Of a DNA stretch of 64,000 nt, positions 35,167 to 46,019 are shown piece by piece. Every line of letters starts with the position of its first letter. Position 1 is the first letter of the stretch. Below the pieces are notes generated by a model, which was not told the origin of the DNA, searched no databases, and saw nothing but the letters and a program-made list of their open reading frames with translations. Position numbers and translations under genes: made by a program. This DNA comes from Ferruginibacter sp. (GTDB lineage: Bacteria; Bacteroidota; Bacteroidia; Chitinophagales; Chitinophagaceae): assembly GCA_028288705.1 (NCBI GenBank), contig JAQBNH010000006.1, positions 186,001 to 250,000 on the forward strand, in the 5' to 3' direction.

Positions 35167-37854
35167 TTACCGGATAAGCATCACCGTTGCTTTTTTATCC
35201 AGCATTTTCCCGTTCATATCTAATCCCCTTGCGATAACAACATACACGCCCTGTTCCTGTGGCACGCCTTTCCATTTACCATCCCAGCCACGGCGGTAAT
35301 CAGCGCTGGAGAACAATTCTTGTCCCCACCGGTTAAATATTTTCAGGTAGCGAAATTCTTTTAGTCCGACCGGCAGTCCCCGCAAGACATCATTAAGTCC
35401 GTCGCCATTTGGCGTGAATGCATTAGGCAAATAGATTTCGGGGCCTTTGTAAATCTTAATGTTGATCGTATCAAAACTTTCGCAACCTTCAGGTGTAAAG
35501 GCTTTTAAATAATAGCTTCTGTCTGATGGGATGGTTGCGATTGGATTGGCAATATTCGTTGCATTTAAACCTGCTGCCGGGCTCCACTCGTAACTCGTGC
35601 CGCCCGTTGCATTTAATTGAAGGGGTTGCATGATTGCCGCAAAAGTATCGTTGCCGGCGAAGGCATTGGTGCCATAAATATGGATCGTTCGCGACAAGGT
35701 ATCTGAATAGCATCCTTCGTTTGAGATCGCATACAACTTCACGGTATAGTTATTATTCTGCAGATAAGCATGCATGGCCGGCGAACCCGTTGCGTTGTTG
35801 CCATCTCCAAAATTCCAGTGCCAGGAGTTTATGCCGATCGATGAAGTTTCTGTTGCTGAAAAATTCACGTTCGCAAATTTGCAGGCATCATTAAAAGACA
35901 TAGCTATCGCGGGTTTTGTTTTGATACTAAATGTTTTGAAAACCGTGTCTGCTTTACATCCTGCGCTACTCGTAACTGTAAGTCCGACGGTATTCACGCC
36001 GGGATTAAAATTTTGCGACGGGTTTTGCTGTGTACTAAAAACAATTCCGTTCTGCGTCCAGCTCCAGGTATTGATGTTGCCTGTCGTCGTTGTCGAAGAA
36101 TCAGTCAGTTGCAGGTTGCTGTTGTTACAAAGTGCATCGCTTATGCCAAATTTTGCGGTTGGTTTTGCCGCTACGTTGAGCGTCCAGGTGAGTGTATCAG
36201 ATGCACAACCTCTCGCGTTATAGACTACGAGCCGGATAGTTTTTATACCAGCTGTTGAATAATTTACAAACGGATGTTGAACGGATGAAAACTGGCCGTT
36301 ACCAAGGTCCCACCACCAGCCCGTCACGGCAATGCCATCCGTGCTGTAGGAAGAGTCTTTAAGTTGCACTTGTTGCGTTTCGCATGGGAATGAAGCTTTA
36401 ATAGCTGCCCGCGGCTTATCAGCAATAAAAACATTTTTAATCTTAGTGTTACTCTGGCAATTTGAATTTGTTCCTCCTGCTCCGCTTGAGATCAGTTGAA
36501 CTGTATGTGCACCCGGTGTTAGAAAAGTATAAGAAATCGCTGCCTGATTTTGTGGCTGCGCGTTTCCATCGATTGTCCAAAACCAATTACTAACCGGTCC
36601 ATCAGGCAGAAAGCTATTGTCGGTAAACGTGTTGGCCGTGCCCAGGCATACTGAATCTATAAACCCGAAATCAGCAACCGGCCTTGCTTTGATACGGATC
36701 GTTTTATACAATGTATCAGACACGCAGCCTTCCAGTGATTTCACCAGTAATTTAATATTTTTTAAGCCGTAGCTACTATAAGTTGAAAAAGGATTTTGTA
36801 TAACCGCGGTTTGCCCGGCATTATCAAGATCCCAATACCAATTGTTGATCGTTCCAACAGCATGCGAAGTATCTGTAAACTGAATAACATTATTTACGCA
36901 ACTATCAGCAATGGAGAATCCTGCGATCGGTTTGCTCCCGATTCTGATGAGTTGGCTGCGCGTTTCGATACAACTATCAATACCAATTACCTGCAATGAA
37001 ACAGAATAGTCGCCCGCCGTTGTATATACGTGAACAGGGTTAGTATTTACAGAATCAATAGGGCTGCCGTCGCCGAAATTCCAATACCTTTTTAAAATGC
37101 CTCCGAACGTTATGGTGGAGTCGTAAAAACTGATCGGTTCACCTACGCAACGCTTTTGATCAGGTAGCAAATGAAAAGAAGGCGTAAGGCTGGTACAAAA
37201 TTGCTGCAGGTTCCAAAGGCCGCCGGTGGCGCCCGTAAAGCCCCAGTAAACGAAGTTGTTACCGGAGAAAACGGTGTTCACCAGGTCGCGGGTGGCTGAT
37301 ATCCTGTTTTGACCGTCAAACTGAACGCTTAGTGTTTTCGTGGGGGCATCCCAGTCGATCCTGAGGACATGCCAGGCACAGTCTTCTACGTTGTTATTAG
37401 TGGCGGAAATGGGCGTTAGCGGCGTAAGTGTATTGGGTGACGCGTGATTCACATCTCCGTTAAGCTGAATGGCGACATGATCGTAGGAAGGGTCATTATC
37501 CGGACTTGAGTTTTGATAAGTGTCGAGCGTAACGCCCACTGCCGGACTGATATTCCCAAAGCCCATCCCGTTGCCGCTGCCGCCTACGCTGGTACTAATC
37601 GGTTGCAGCACGAATGCAATGCCATCTGCACCATTGGCGTCTGTACAACCAAAGAACACATCAAACGTAAAGTGAAAAGATTGGGAAAGGTCGATCTTAT
37701 TGTTATTCCACACGGAACCGCTGTTGGTTCCACTATTCGGCGTTAGCGTATAACAATGGCAATTGTCACGGGTGGCAGAGCCATTGGTAGTGTATTGGCC
37801 GTTTGCGGGTAAGACGGAGACAGCCACAAGTAGCGACAGTAAAAAAAATTTCAT
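35167..37854 (-). CDS. T9SS type B surface protein with lectin and PKD domains
   Basis: This 895-residue exported protein is predicted to be a T9SS cargo displayed on or released from the cell surface. A signal peptide (about 1-19) is followed by an L-type (legume-lectin-like) domain at about 20-235, with FDVFFGCTDANGADGIAFVLQ and VGVTLDTYQN. Six PKD-type beta-sandwiches at about 236-735 have WNFGDGSPIDS, WYWDLDNAG, WFWTIDG, WWWDLGNGQ, WSWTQNG and WHWNFGDGN cores, followed by a short linker. A C-terminal type B sorting domain at about 810-895 begins YLPNAFTPNGDGLNDVLRG. A role in adhesion or polysaccharide binding is inference. The GldK/L machine at the left edge would export it. Confidence 0.9.
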   Translation of the reverse strand: MKFFLLSLLVAVSVLPANGQYTTNGSATRDNCHCYTLTPNSGTNSGSVWNNNKIDLSQSFHFTFDVFFGCTDANGADGIAFVLQPISTSVGGSGNGMGFGNISPAVGVTLDTYQNSSPDNDPSYDHVAIQLNGDVNHASPNTLTPLTPISATNNNVEDCAWHVLRIDWDAPTKTLSVQFDGQNRISATRDLVNTVFSGNNFVYWGFTGATGGLWNLQQFCTSLTPSFHLLPDQKRCVGEPISFYDSTITFGGILKRYWNFGDGSPIDSVNTNPVHVYTTAGDYSVSLQVIGIDSCIETRSQLIRIGSKPIAGFSIADSCVNNVIQFTDTSHAVGTINNWYWDLDNAGQTAVIQNPFSTYSSYGLKNIKLLVKSLEGCVSDTLYKTIRIKARPVADFGFIDSVCLGTANTFTDNSFLPDGPVSNWFWTIDGNAQPQNQAAISYTFLTPGAHTVQLISSGAGGTNSNCQSNTKIKNVFIADKPRAAIKASFPCETQQVQLKDSSYSTDGIAVTGWWWDLGNGQFSSVQHPFVNYSTAGIKTIRLVVYNARGCASDTLTWTLNVAAKPTAKFGISDALCNNSNLQLTDSSTTTTGNINTWSWTQNGIVFSTQQNPSQNFNPGVNTVGLTVTSSAGCKADTVFKTFSIKTKPAIAMSFNDACKFANVNFSATETSSIGINSWHWNFGDGNNATGSPAMHAYLQNNNYTVKLYAISNEGCYSDTLSRTIHIYGTNAFAGNDTFAAIMQPLQLNATGGTSYEWSPAAGLNATNIANPIATIPSDRSYYLKAFTPEGCESFDTINIKIYKGPEIYLPNAFTPNGDGLNDVLRGLPVGLKEFRYLKIFNRWGQELFSSADYRRGWDGKWKGVPQEQGVYVVIARGLDMNGKMLDKKATVMLIR

Positions 37855-37895
37855 GTTAGATTGGTCCGGTGGTTATAAATGCTGGCAAGACCGAT

Positions 37896-37928
37896 ATTAA
37901 AAAAGCTGCCTGTTAATACAGGCAGCTC
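37896..37928 (-). terminator. Terminator after the small 37957-38157 gene
   Basis: AGCTGCCTGT (37904-37913) pairs perfectly with ACAGGCAGCT (37918-37927) over TAAT, followed on the minus strand by TTTTTT. It lies about 30 nt after the stop codon of the small gene. Confidence 0.88.
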
Positions 37929-37956
37929 AGTTCAAATAAAATTCTTTATAGCTGAA

Positions 37957-38157
37957 TTACCAGCCTTTTTTGGCAACGCCTTCTTTGATAGCTTCCAATG
38001 CTTTCGCTTCAGCGAGCATTGTTGTCATCTTATTTCCTTTACCGTCATTACCCTGGGCCATATAACCACCGCGGGAAGTTTTAGTTATCACTGCATCCTG
38101 CATCGGAACATTCTTTTCCTTTGTTTTCATGCAATAGGCTGTTAACATGTTTGACAT
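37957..38157 (-). CDS. Small DUF5679-like protein lacking zinc ligands
   Basis: This 66-residue protein starts MSNMLTAYCMKTKEKNVP. Its pattern, YCMK-x-KEK near residue 8, a middle region with ARGG-like turns and GNDGKGNKMTTML, resembles the DUF5679 zinc-ribbon family, whose usual form is CxxC...CPxCGTKM. Here only the first cysteine remains; the others are replaced, so zinc binding is unlikely. The ATG at 38157 fits the family start, while an upstream in-frame ATG at 38193 adds 12 atypical residues. It has its own terminator and sits between gyrB and the T9SS cargo gene. The function is unknown, and the family match is weak. Confidence 0.6.
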   Translation of the reverse strand: MSNMLTAYCMKTKEKNVPMQDAVITKTSRGGYMAQGNDGKGNKMTTMLAEAKALEAIKEGVAKKGW

Positions 38158-38277
38158 TTTGATAGAATTTATAGTTAGTAAATATGGGTTCAACGTTGAA
38201 CTTTCAGCTACAAGCTACTAAAAATATTGGTTTTGCCAAAAATTACTACGTAAATCAGGCAATCCCGGGAAAGTTTT

Positions 38278-40275
<1,998 letters not shown>

Positions 40276-40301
40276 TTATTTTATCAAAAATCACATTCGT
40301 G

Positions 40302-40309
40302 CAAATGTA
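40302..40309 (-). promoter_or_regulatory. Candidate minus-7 box of gyrB
   Basis: The minus strand reads TACATTTG, a full TAnnTTTG match, 44 nt before the gyrB start. The minus-33 element is not clear. Confidence 0.45.
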
Positions 40310-40472
40310 ACGAAAATCAAGGGTTTTTGGTGTAAAAAACGGCTTTATTTCAAGGCTCATTTGTAAACATTTTCTCAACCAAAAAAGCCGGTTTTTCATC
40401 GGCAGCTTTGTAATGGAATTGTAATTATCCGGAAGGATTTCAATAGTGCAACATTAATCAGGAAAGCTTTTG

Positions 40473-40480
40473 TATATTTG
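40473..40480 (+). promoter_or_regulatory. Candidate minus-7 box of the AraC regulator gene
   Basis: TATATTTG is a full TAnnTTTG match, 15 nt before the ATG at 40496. It overlaps an upstream in-frame TTG (40478), which argues for the ATG as the real start. Confidence 0.5.
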
Positions 40481-40495
40481 CATCGAAATTTTTCA

Positions 40496-41437
40496 ATGCA
40501 TCAACCGATCGACATATTAACTTTAGCTCATCGCCAGCCCTTTATGCACGGTGAGATGGAGGCATTACAGGAAATCCAGCGCCAGGTGCCGGGATCTGTT
40601 ACTTATTCGATCAACCGCTACAAGCGTATGCCGCAATGGGCGATTGAAGACACGGGTGTACTGGTGTACCATTATGAGAAAAATAATGAGAAGGAAAATT
40701 ACCTCGAACTCAAGTTTTGCCTTACCGGTAATGTGTATTGCCGTCAGAAACAAACAGAGTGCGATTTTTGTAAGCTGAATGTTTCGCGCAGCTGTGTTGA
40801 AAAAGTAGATAGCGTGGATGTTCTGAGCTTTAGCTTCTCTCCTTCATATCTCCAGCAGTTTGCCAAAGCGCACAGCAATCCGCAAAGTTTGTCGGACAAT
40901 GTCCTCGCTTTTAAGCACCAGTCTTCGTTTTCTAAAATGCTGCCGCTCTGTGGTAAGACGAGAATGGCCATTGAAGCCTTACTGAACCATACGTATACGG
41001 ATACATTAGAAAACATTTTCATCAATGCGCAAACGCAGATCCTCCTCTTATACAGCATGGATTGTATGCTTGGCGAAAAGCTGGAAACAAGTTTTACCTG
41101 TAAATTCCTGGCGAATGAAGCCGATCGCGAAAAGATTATTAAGGCCCGCGAAATTCTATTGCAGCATATCGGCGAACCAATAACCATTAAGGCCCTCAGC
41201 CGCAAAGTGGCGATCAACGAATGCTACCTGAAGAAAGGATTTAAAGAAATCTTCGGTACCACGATCTTCGACTTTTATCAAAGTCAGCGCATGGAGCATG
41301 CGAAATATCTTTTATACGATAAAGGTCTAAGCGTGACAGAAGTGTCGTTGTTGCTGGGTTATTCTTCTATTTCCCATTTCAGCACTGCGTTTAAAAAGCA
41401 TACGGGCATCAAGCCTTGTGAATTACTTATTCACTAA
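40496..41437 (+). CDS. AraC/PchR-type transcriptional regulator
   Basis: This 313-residue regulator has an N-terminal ligand-sensing region and a C-terminal AraC double helix-turn-helix (about residues 215-313), with EPITIKALSRKVAINECYLKKGFKEIFG and SVTEVSLLLGYSSISHFSTAFKKHTG. The mid-region PEF pattern FCLTGNVYC and the two-gene context (TonB receptor and PepSY protein just downstream) are like PchR regulators, which respond to iron-siderophore. Its target is probably the receptor gene at 41546. The ATG at 40496 is preferred over the TTG at 40478, which lies in the minus-7 box. Confidence 0.85.
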   Translation: MHQPIDILTLAHRQPFMHGEMEALQEIQRQVPGSVTYSINRYKRMPQWAIEDTGVLVYHYEKNNEKENYLELKFCLTGNVYCRQKQTECDFCKLNVSRSCVEKVDSVDVLSFSFSPSYLQQFAKAHSNPQSLSDNVLAFKHQSSFSKMLPLCGKTRMAIEALLNHTYTDTLENIFINAQTQILLLYSMDCMLGEKLETSFTCKFLANEADREKIIKAREILLQHIGEPITIKALSRKVAINECYLKKGFKEIFGTTIFDFYQSQRMEHAKYLLYDKGLSVTEVSLLLGYSSISHFSTAFKKHTGIKPCELLIH

Positions 41438-41545
41438 TTTCTCATTTAGTTTCCCGTTCGCGTAAATCCATTTCCCGACGGCGGGAGTTCTTTTCCTGCA
41501 CGCTTGGTTTCTTTGCAGCCGGTTCAAAACAACCGGGGAAAACTT

Positions 41546-43924
41546 ATGCAAAGACAACTACTGCTTATTATCATAATGATGCTGTTCGCCTTTTGCGGCA
41601 AAGCACAACACGATATCGCCGGAATCATTCTTACCAAAGATGGCAGTCCCGCGGCTTATGTGAATATTGACATCCGGGCATTGAAAAAAATTACTGTTAG
41701 TGACAGCTCCGGCAAATTCCATTTTGACAATATTCCGGCGGGGAAATTTTCTGTAATGGTTTCGTTCGCAGGATTACAAACCCAGCAGCATACGATCATC
41801 GTTCCATCCTCGGGGAATACTGAAGTAAATTTTATTTTGGCAGAAAATGCGATGCAACTGACAGAAGTCATTGTCACCGCCAGGAAAAACCTGAACACAG
41901 AACCCCTTAGCTTAGGAAAGCTGTCGATAAATCCCATGGACCTTCCACAAAGTATTTCCGTGATCGGGCAAACAGTGCTGCGCGACCAGCAATCTCAGCG
42001 TTTGTCCGACGTGGTGAAAAACGTAAATGGTGTCTACCTTTCAACCACCAGGGGAAGTACGCAGGAGAGTTTCTCGGCGAGAGGATACGCCTTTTCGGGC
42101 ACCAACTTATTTAAAAATGGTTCAAGGGTAAACTCCGGGGTAATGCCCGAAATGAGTTCACTGGAGAAAGTGGAAATTTTAAAAGGCAGCGCGGCAATTC
42201 TTTATGGAAATGTAGCGCCTGGTGGAATTATCAACATGGTGTCAAAACAGCCAAAGTTTTCAACAGGCGGTGAATTTTCCCTGCGCGCAGGCAGCTACGG
42301 ATTATTTAAACCGGCTGTGGATTTTTACGCTCCGCTGTCTAAAAATATTGCGTATCGCATCAACGGAACGTATGAAAAGGCGGGCAGTTACAGGGATTTA
42401 GTAGAATCAGAACGTTTTTACATCAACCCGTCCATGCTGTTTAAGTTGGGCAGTAAAACGGAATTGCTCCTGCAGGCTGATTATCTCCAACATCATTTCA
42501 CTCCCGATTTTGGCATTGGAACCCTGGCCGGAACGATCATCCCAAACCTCCCGCGCAACAGTTTTTTAGGCACCACATGGCAGTACAATAAAGCAAAACA
42601 AACGACGGCAACAGCTACGTTGAAACAGCAGCTGAGCAGGAACTGGACACTCAACATCTCAGGATCATTTCAGCAATATAAAAGAGATTATTACGCCACG
42701 GAACGTATCCAGGCTGCAGCGGACGGCGACTGGTCAAGGCCGTTAAATAAAATACAGTCGCAGGAGAATTATTTTATCGGCGAAGCGAACCTCACAGGGA
42801 AAATAAAAACGGGCCGCATCAGCCACCAGTTGCTGGCCGGCATAGACGCAGATAATTACCATACGACGACCTACAGTTTTAATAATCCTACCACCTATGA
42901 TAAAATAAACATCCTCGACCCGAACAAATATCAACCGCGCACTGATATACCGGCTGCGATAAAACTAACGCGCATCGAAACGCCTGTAAACCGCGTCGGG
43001 GCTTATGTTCAGGACTTGATAAGCCTTTCGGAAAAATTCAAAGTGTTAACAGGACTTCGCTTTTCCCAACAGAAATCTCCTTCGGCAACAACGACTTTTC
43101 TGCTAAAAGACAGTAGCTCAAAATCAATAGCAAAAAACGACAAAGCATTTTCGCCACGATTGGGAGTGGTTTATCAACCTGCAAAAACTACCTCGGTTTT
43201 TGCAAGTTATGCCAACTCATTCTCCATAAACAGCGGCACGGATATTTATGGCGCTTCCTTAGCTGCTTCGCTCATCGACCAGTACGAGATCGGTATTAAA
43301 AACGAGTTTTTCCAGGGCAAACTTTCAGCAAATCTTACCCTCTATAAAATCATCAATAATAACCTTGCGCAAACGGCCCGGTATGATAAAGACGGAAGGG
43401 AAAACAATAACACCGCACTCAAAGAACTCGTGGGGCAAACTAAAAGTAATGGGGTCGAGATCGACGTCAGCAGCCAGCCGGTTAAAGGGCTGCATGTACT
43501 TGCAGGTTACAGCTATAACGACATGCGCTATACGAAGACGAAAGCCGCACCAGGAAACTATTACGAAGGCGACAGGCTGGTGAATACGCCGGCACATACA
43601 GCGAACAGCAGCTTGTTTTATTCAATGCAAAAAGGAAAATGGAAAGGCGTAAAATTTGGTGTCGGATTCTATTACACAGGGGCAAGATTCGGCGGCTGGA
43701 ATACGACGCAACCTGCTCCCAATACAGCAGTTCTTTATCGCCTGATTCCTGTGAAAGATTTCATGACAATTGACATCTCTGCAGGCTACACAATTAAAAA
43801 GTTTTCATTCCTGGCGAAAGTGTCAAACCTGTTCAACATTTACAATTATTATGTTCATGAAAACTACAGCGTAAACCCTATCGCGCCCCGGCAGTTCATT
43901 GCCACATTCTCATACAAATTATAA
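41546..43924 (+). CDS. TonB-dependent siderophore receptor
   Basis: This outer-membrane receptor of about 792 residues is predicted to import ferric-siderophore using TonB energy. Signal peptide about residues 1-21 (MQRQLLLIIIMMLFAFCGKA-Q). A CarboxypepD_reg-like domain (about 22-100, DIAGIILTKDGSPAAYVNID) precedes the plug (VNGVYLSTTRGST, SARGYAFSGTNLFKNG, VEILKGSAAILYGNVAPGGIINMV). The 22-strand barrel ends with NYSVNPIAPRQFIATFSYKL, a terminal pattern typical of siderophore receptors. Substrate is not predictable. ATG 41546 gives the signal peptide. The PepSY gene follows at 48 nt, and the AraC regulator gene precedes it. Confidence 0.92.
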   Translation: MQRQLLLIIIMMLFAFCGKAQHDIAGIILTKDGSPAAYVNIDIRALKKITVSDSSGKFHFDNIPAGKFSVMVSFAGLQTQQHTIIVPSSGNTEVNFILAENAMQLTEVIVTARKNLNTEPLSLGKLSINPMDLPQSISVIGQTVLRDQQSQRLSDVVKNVNGVYLSTTRGSTQESFSARGYAFSGTNLFKNGSRVNSGVMPEMSSLEKVEILKGSAAILYGNVAPGGIINMVSKQPKFSTGGEFSLRAGSYGLFKPAVDFYAPLSKNIAYRINGTYEKAGSYRDLVESERFYINPSMLFKLGSKTELLLQADYLQHHFTPDFGIGTLAGTIIPNLPRNSFLGTTWQYNKAKQTTATATLKQQLSRNWTLNISGSFQQYKRDYYATERIQAAADGDWSRPLNKIQSQENYFIGEANLTGKIKTGRISHQLLAGIDADNYHTTTYSFNNPTTYDKINILDPNKYQPRTDIPAAIKLTRIETPVNRVGAYVQDLISLSEKFKVLTGLRFSQQKSPSATTTFLLKDSSSKSIAKNDKAFSPRLGVVYQPAKTTSVFASYANSFSINSGTDIYGASLAASLIDQYEIGIKNEFFQGKLSANLTLYKIINNNLAQTARYDKDGRENNNTALKELVGQTKSNGVEIDVSSQPVKGLHVLAGYSYNDMRYTKTKAAPGNYYEGDRLVNTPAHTANSSLFYSMQKGKWKGVKFGVGFYYTGARFGGWNTTQPAPNTAVLYRLIPVKDFMTIDISAGYTIKKFSFLAKVSNLFNIYNYYVHENYSVNPIAPRQFIATFSYKL

Positions 43925-43972
43925 TCCCTTAACTAACGGACCCGCTCCCGCCGGTCCTTCAAATTCCCGATA

Positions 43973-45148
43973 GTGAAAATTATTTTCCGCAGCATTCATT
44001 TATATCTTGGGCTCGTCGCCGGACTGATCATTATGGTCACTTGCCTGACAGGCGCCATTCTTGTGTTTGAAAAAGAATTACAACAGGTTTTTTTTCATGA
44101 GAGGTATTTCGTTAACCCGGGCACCGAAAGGGTTTCAGCTGACAGCATGCTGACCAGCTTAAAACAAAAAGTGCCAAACGCCAAAATCAACAGCGTCAAA
44201 ATTTACCGTGATCCAAAGCGAACCGCGGAAATTTCTTATCAATTGCCGGCGGAACTTCCGGCCAAAAAGGATAAGGGTGCAGATGGAAAGAATTCAGCAG
44301 ATAATAAAACCGCAAAAGATCCGGAGGGAAAGAGGCTTACCGCTTTTGTGAATCCATATTCAGGTGAGATCGTTGAAATATATAATCACCGGAATTCTTT
44401 TTTCTACTTTGTAATGGATCTTCACCGCTGGATGTTAGGCGGCGCGACGGGCAAATTAATTGTCGGCATTTGCACGCTGATTTTTTTATTTATCCTGATC
44501 AGTGGAATTGTTTTATGGTGGCCCAGAAATAAATTACTGCTTAAGCAACGATTGCGTATTAAGCGCACGGCCGGCTTCAAAAGATTGAACCACGATTATC
44601 ATATCGTGTTTGGTTTTTACTCCGCCGTATTTTTATTCGTGTTTGCATTTACCGGCCTCGCCTGGTCGTTTGAATGGTTCAACAAAGGCATCTACACTTT
44701 AACCGGAACGAAGATGGAAAAAGCACCGGTGATAAAAAATAATTTCAACGGCGCGGTCCATGTTATCACAGCGGAGGCGGCGCTGGCGGCTGTGCTTGCG
44801 CTGGACAATTCTTCTTCCTATTACAACATTTCGTTGCCAAAGTCTCCTGCCGATCCTTTTACCATTAGTATGCTACCCGCCAACGCTCCGCATGAATCTG
44901 CTGCCACGCAATATTTCGTGGATGGAAACAACGGCAGGTTGATCTCGGTTCAAAAGTTTGCGGACAAAAATAAAGGTCAGCGTGTTCGGGCTACATTTCG
45001 CCCTGTTCATGTCGCATCAATTTTCGGCTGGCCTTCAAAGGTTATCGGGTTCCTGGCTTGCCTGCTCGGTACATTCTTCCCTGCATCCGGAATTATTATG
45101 TGGTGGAACCGGACGCGTAAGAACAGGAACAGCATCCTGAAGAATTAA
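43973..45148 (+). CDS. PepSY-associated membrane protein (iron-uptake associated)
   Basis: This 391-residue inner-membrane protein of the PepSY-TM family is often adjacent to siderophore receptors and thought to act in ferric-siderophore reduction in some bacteria. It starts at a GTG and opens with IHLYLGLVAGLIIMVTCLTGAILVFEKEL, the diagnostic first helix. A large periplasmic loop of about residues 40-140 is Lys/Asp-rich. TM helices follow at about 155-180, 205-230 and 345-375, ending GWPSKVIGFLACLLGTFFPASGIIMWW. It is transcribed with the receptor and ends at a strong terminator. Confidence 0.88.
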   Translation: MKIIFRSIHLYLGLVAGLIIMVTCLTGAILVFEKELQQVFFHERYFVNPGTERVSADSMLTSLKQKVPNAKINSVKIYRDPKRTAEISYQLPAELPAKKDKGADGKNSADNKTAKDPEGKRLTAFVNPYSGEIVEIYNHRNSFFYFVMDLHRWMLGGATGKLIVGICTLIFLFILISGIVLWWPRNKLLLKQRLRIKRTAGFKRLNHDYHIVFGFYSAVFLFVFAFTGLAWSFEWFNKGIYTLTGTKMEKAPVIKNNFNGAVHVITAEAALAAVLALDNSSSYYNISLPKSPADPFTISMLPANAPHESAATQYFVDGNNGRLISVQKFADKNKGQRVRATFRPVHVASIFGWPSKVIGFLACLLGTFFPASGIIMWWNRTRKNRNSILKN

Positions 45149-45160
45149 TTAGCAGGCAGT

Positions 45161-45192
45161 AAAAAAGGCGTCCTGTGGGAACGCCTTTTTTT
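45161..45192 (+). terminator. Terminator of the iron-uptake locus
   Basis: AAGGCGT and ACGCCTT pair over a 9-nt loop, followed by T7. It lies 13 nt after the PepSY gene stop, and an A-run precedes the stem. Confidence 0.88.
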
Positions 45193-45272
45193 ATTTGTGC
45201 TGATGCACATATTGAAATTTAAAACGGAACTGCTTTCAGTCTTTAAAAAGGAGATTGGAAATAATTTTTAAG

Positions 45273-45296
45273 AACGGGAGCAAGAATACTCCCGTT
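45273..45296 (-). terminator. Hairpin between convergent genes (possible terminator)
   Basis: AACGGGAG (45273-45280) and CTCCCGTT (45289-45296) pair over 8 nt. It lies 33 nt after the stop of the small PepSY-like gene. Neither side has a long U tract, so termination is possible but unproven. Confidence 0.45.
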
Positions 45297-45328
45297 TTAC
45301 CCTAATAAAACCCTAAACCAGCAAATCG

Positions 45329-45781
45329 TTATTCAGTGATTGCACCTTCTTCACTGATAAATAAATCTTTATTCTTATTGGCTGTTGTCGTCACTTTTAC
45401 TTTGTAGTAAGGAGACACGCCCGGAATTTCATATTTAGTACATTCTGTAACTTTTGCTTCAGGATAACCGGCCTGAACGGCAGTTGAAATATTTGCAGGA
45501 AGTGCATTTACATCAAATACAGTTTTTGTTTTAACAACCCTTCCGCTGGCATTGTATTCCGCCACCTGCTTCAGGCTTTCGGCGTTGGTAAATGTAGCCT
45601 CGTAATTACCACTGTAGTTTTTACTCCATTTGTTTTTTTCTACCGTTGCATACTGCGTTTTAAACGAAGCATCTACCATTTCAGGAACGTTCAGTTTTAC
45701 AACAGCTTTAGACTTCTTTTTTTGAGCTGAAGCAGAGAAACTAAATAAACCGGCGATCAGAATTAAAAAGACGTTTTTCAT
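45329..45781 (-). CDS. Small periplasmic PepSY-like protein
   Basis: This 150-residue exported protein has a signal peptide (about 1-19, ending ASA-Q) and a PepSY-like (DUF2874) fold: VPEMVDASFKTQYATVEKNKWSK with NYEATFTNAESLKQVAEYNASG, then VQAGYPEAKVTECTKYEIPG and YYKVKVTT. This fold is common in Bacteroidota proteins of unknown role and resembles beta-lactamase-inhibitor proteins. It is a single gene, convergent with the iron locus, and an inverted repeat lies upstream. Confidence 0.75.
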   Translation of the reverse strand: MKNVFLILIAGLFSFSASAQKKKSKAVVKLNVPEMVDASFKTQYATVEKNKWSKNYSGNYEATFTNAESLKQVAEYNASGRVVKTKTVFDVNALPANISTAVQAGYPEAKVTECTKYEIPGVSPYYKVKVTTTANKNKDLFISEEGAITE

Positions 45782-45816
45782 ACATTATAATTTTTAATAA
45801 GATAGGTAATGTGATT

Positions 45817-45834
45817 TTCGCAACTCTTTGCGAA
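45817..45834. promoter_or_regulatory. Inverted repeat upstream of the PepSY-like gene
   Basis: TTCGCAA and TTGCGAA are separated by CTCT, 35 nt from the PepSY-like start. It could be an operator for a dimeric repressor; no regulator is identified. Confidence 0.3.
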
Positions 45835-45974
45835 TACTATGCCAACGACCTGTTTTGGGGATAACAGAAGGTGTTTTTTTGGCGAAAACCCATCCGGTTT
45901 AACAGATTCAATACTTAGACGCGCAGCCTGATTAACAATTCCACTTCATCAACCCGATGCAAGGCCATATTTCC

Positions 45975-45982
45975 TACCTTTG
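45975..45982 (+). promoter_or_regulatory. Candidate minus-7 box of ileS
   Basis: TACCTTTG is a full TAnnTTTG match, 37 nt before the ileS ATG at 46020. Minus-33 not evident. Confidence 0.45.
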
Positions 45983-46019
45983 CAACCTTATTTTACAGCA
46001 TAAAGCGCGTTTTTTAAAC

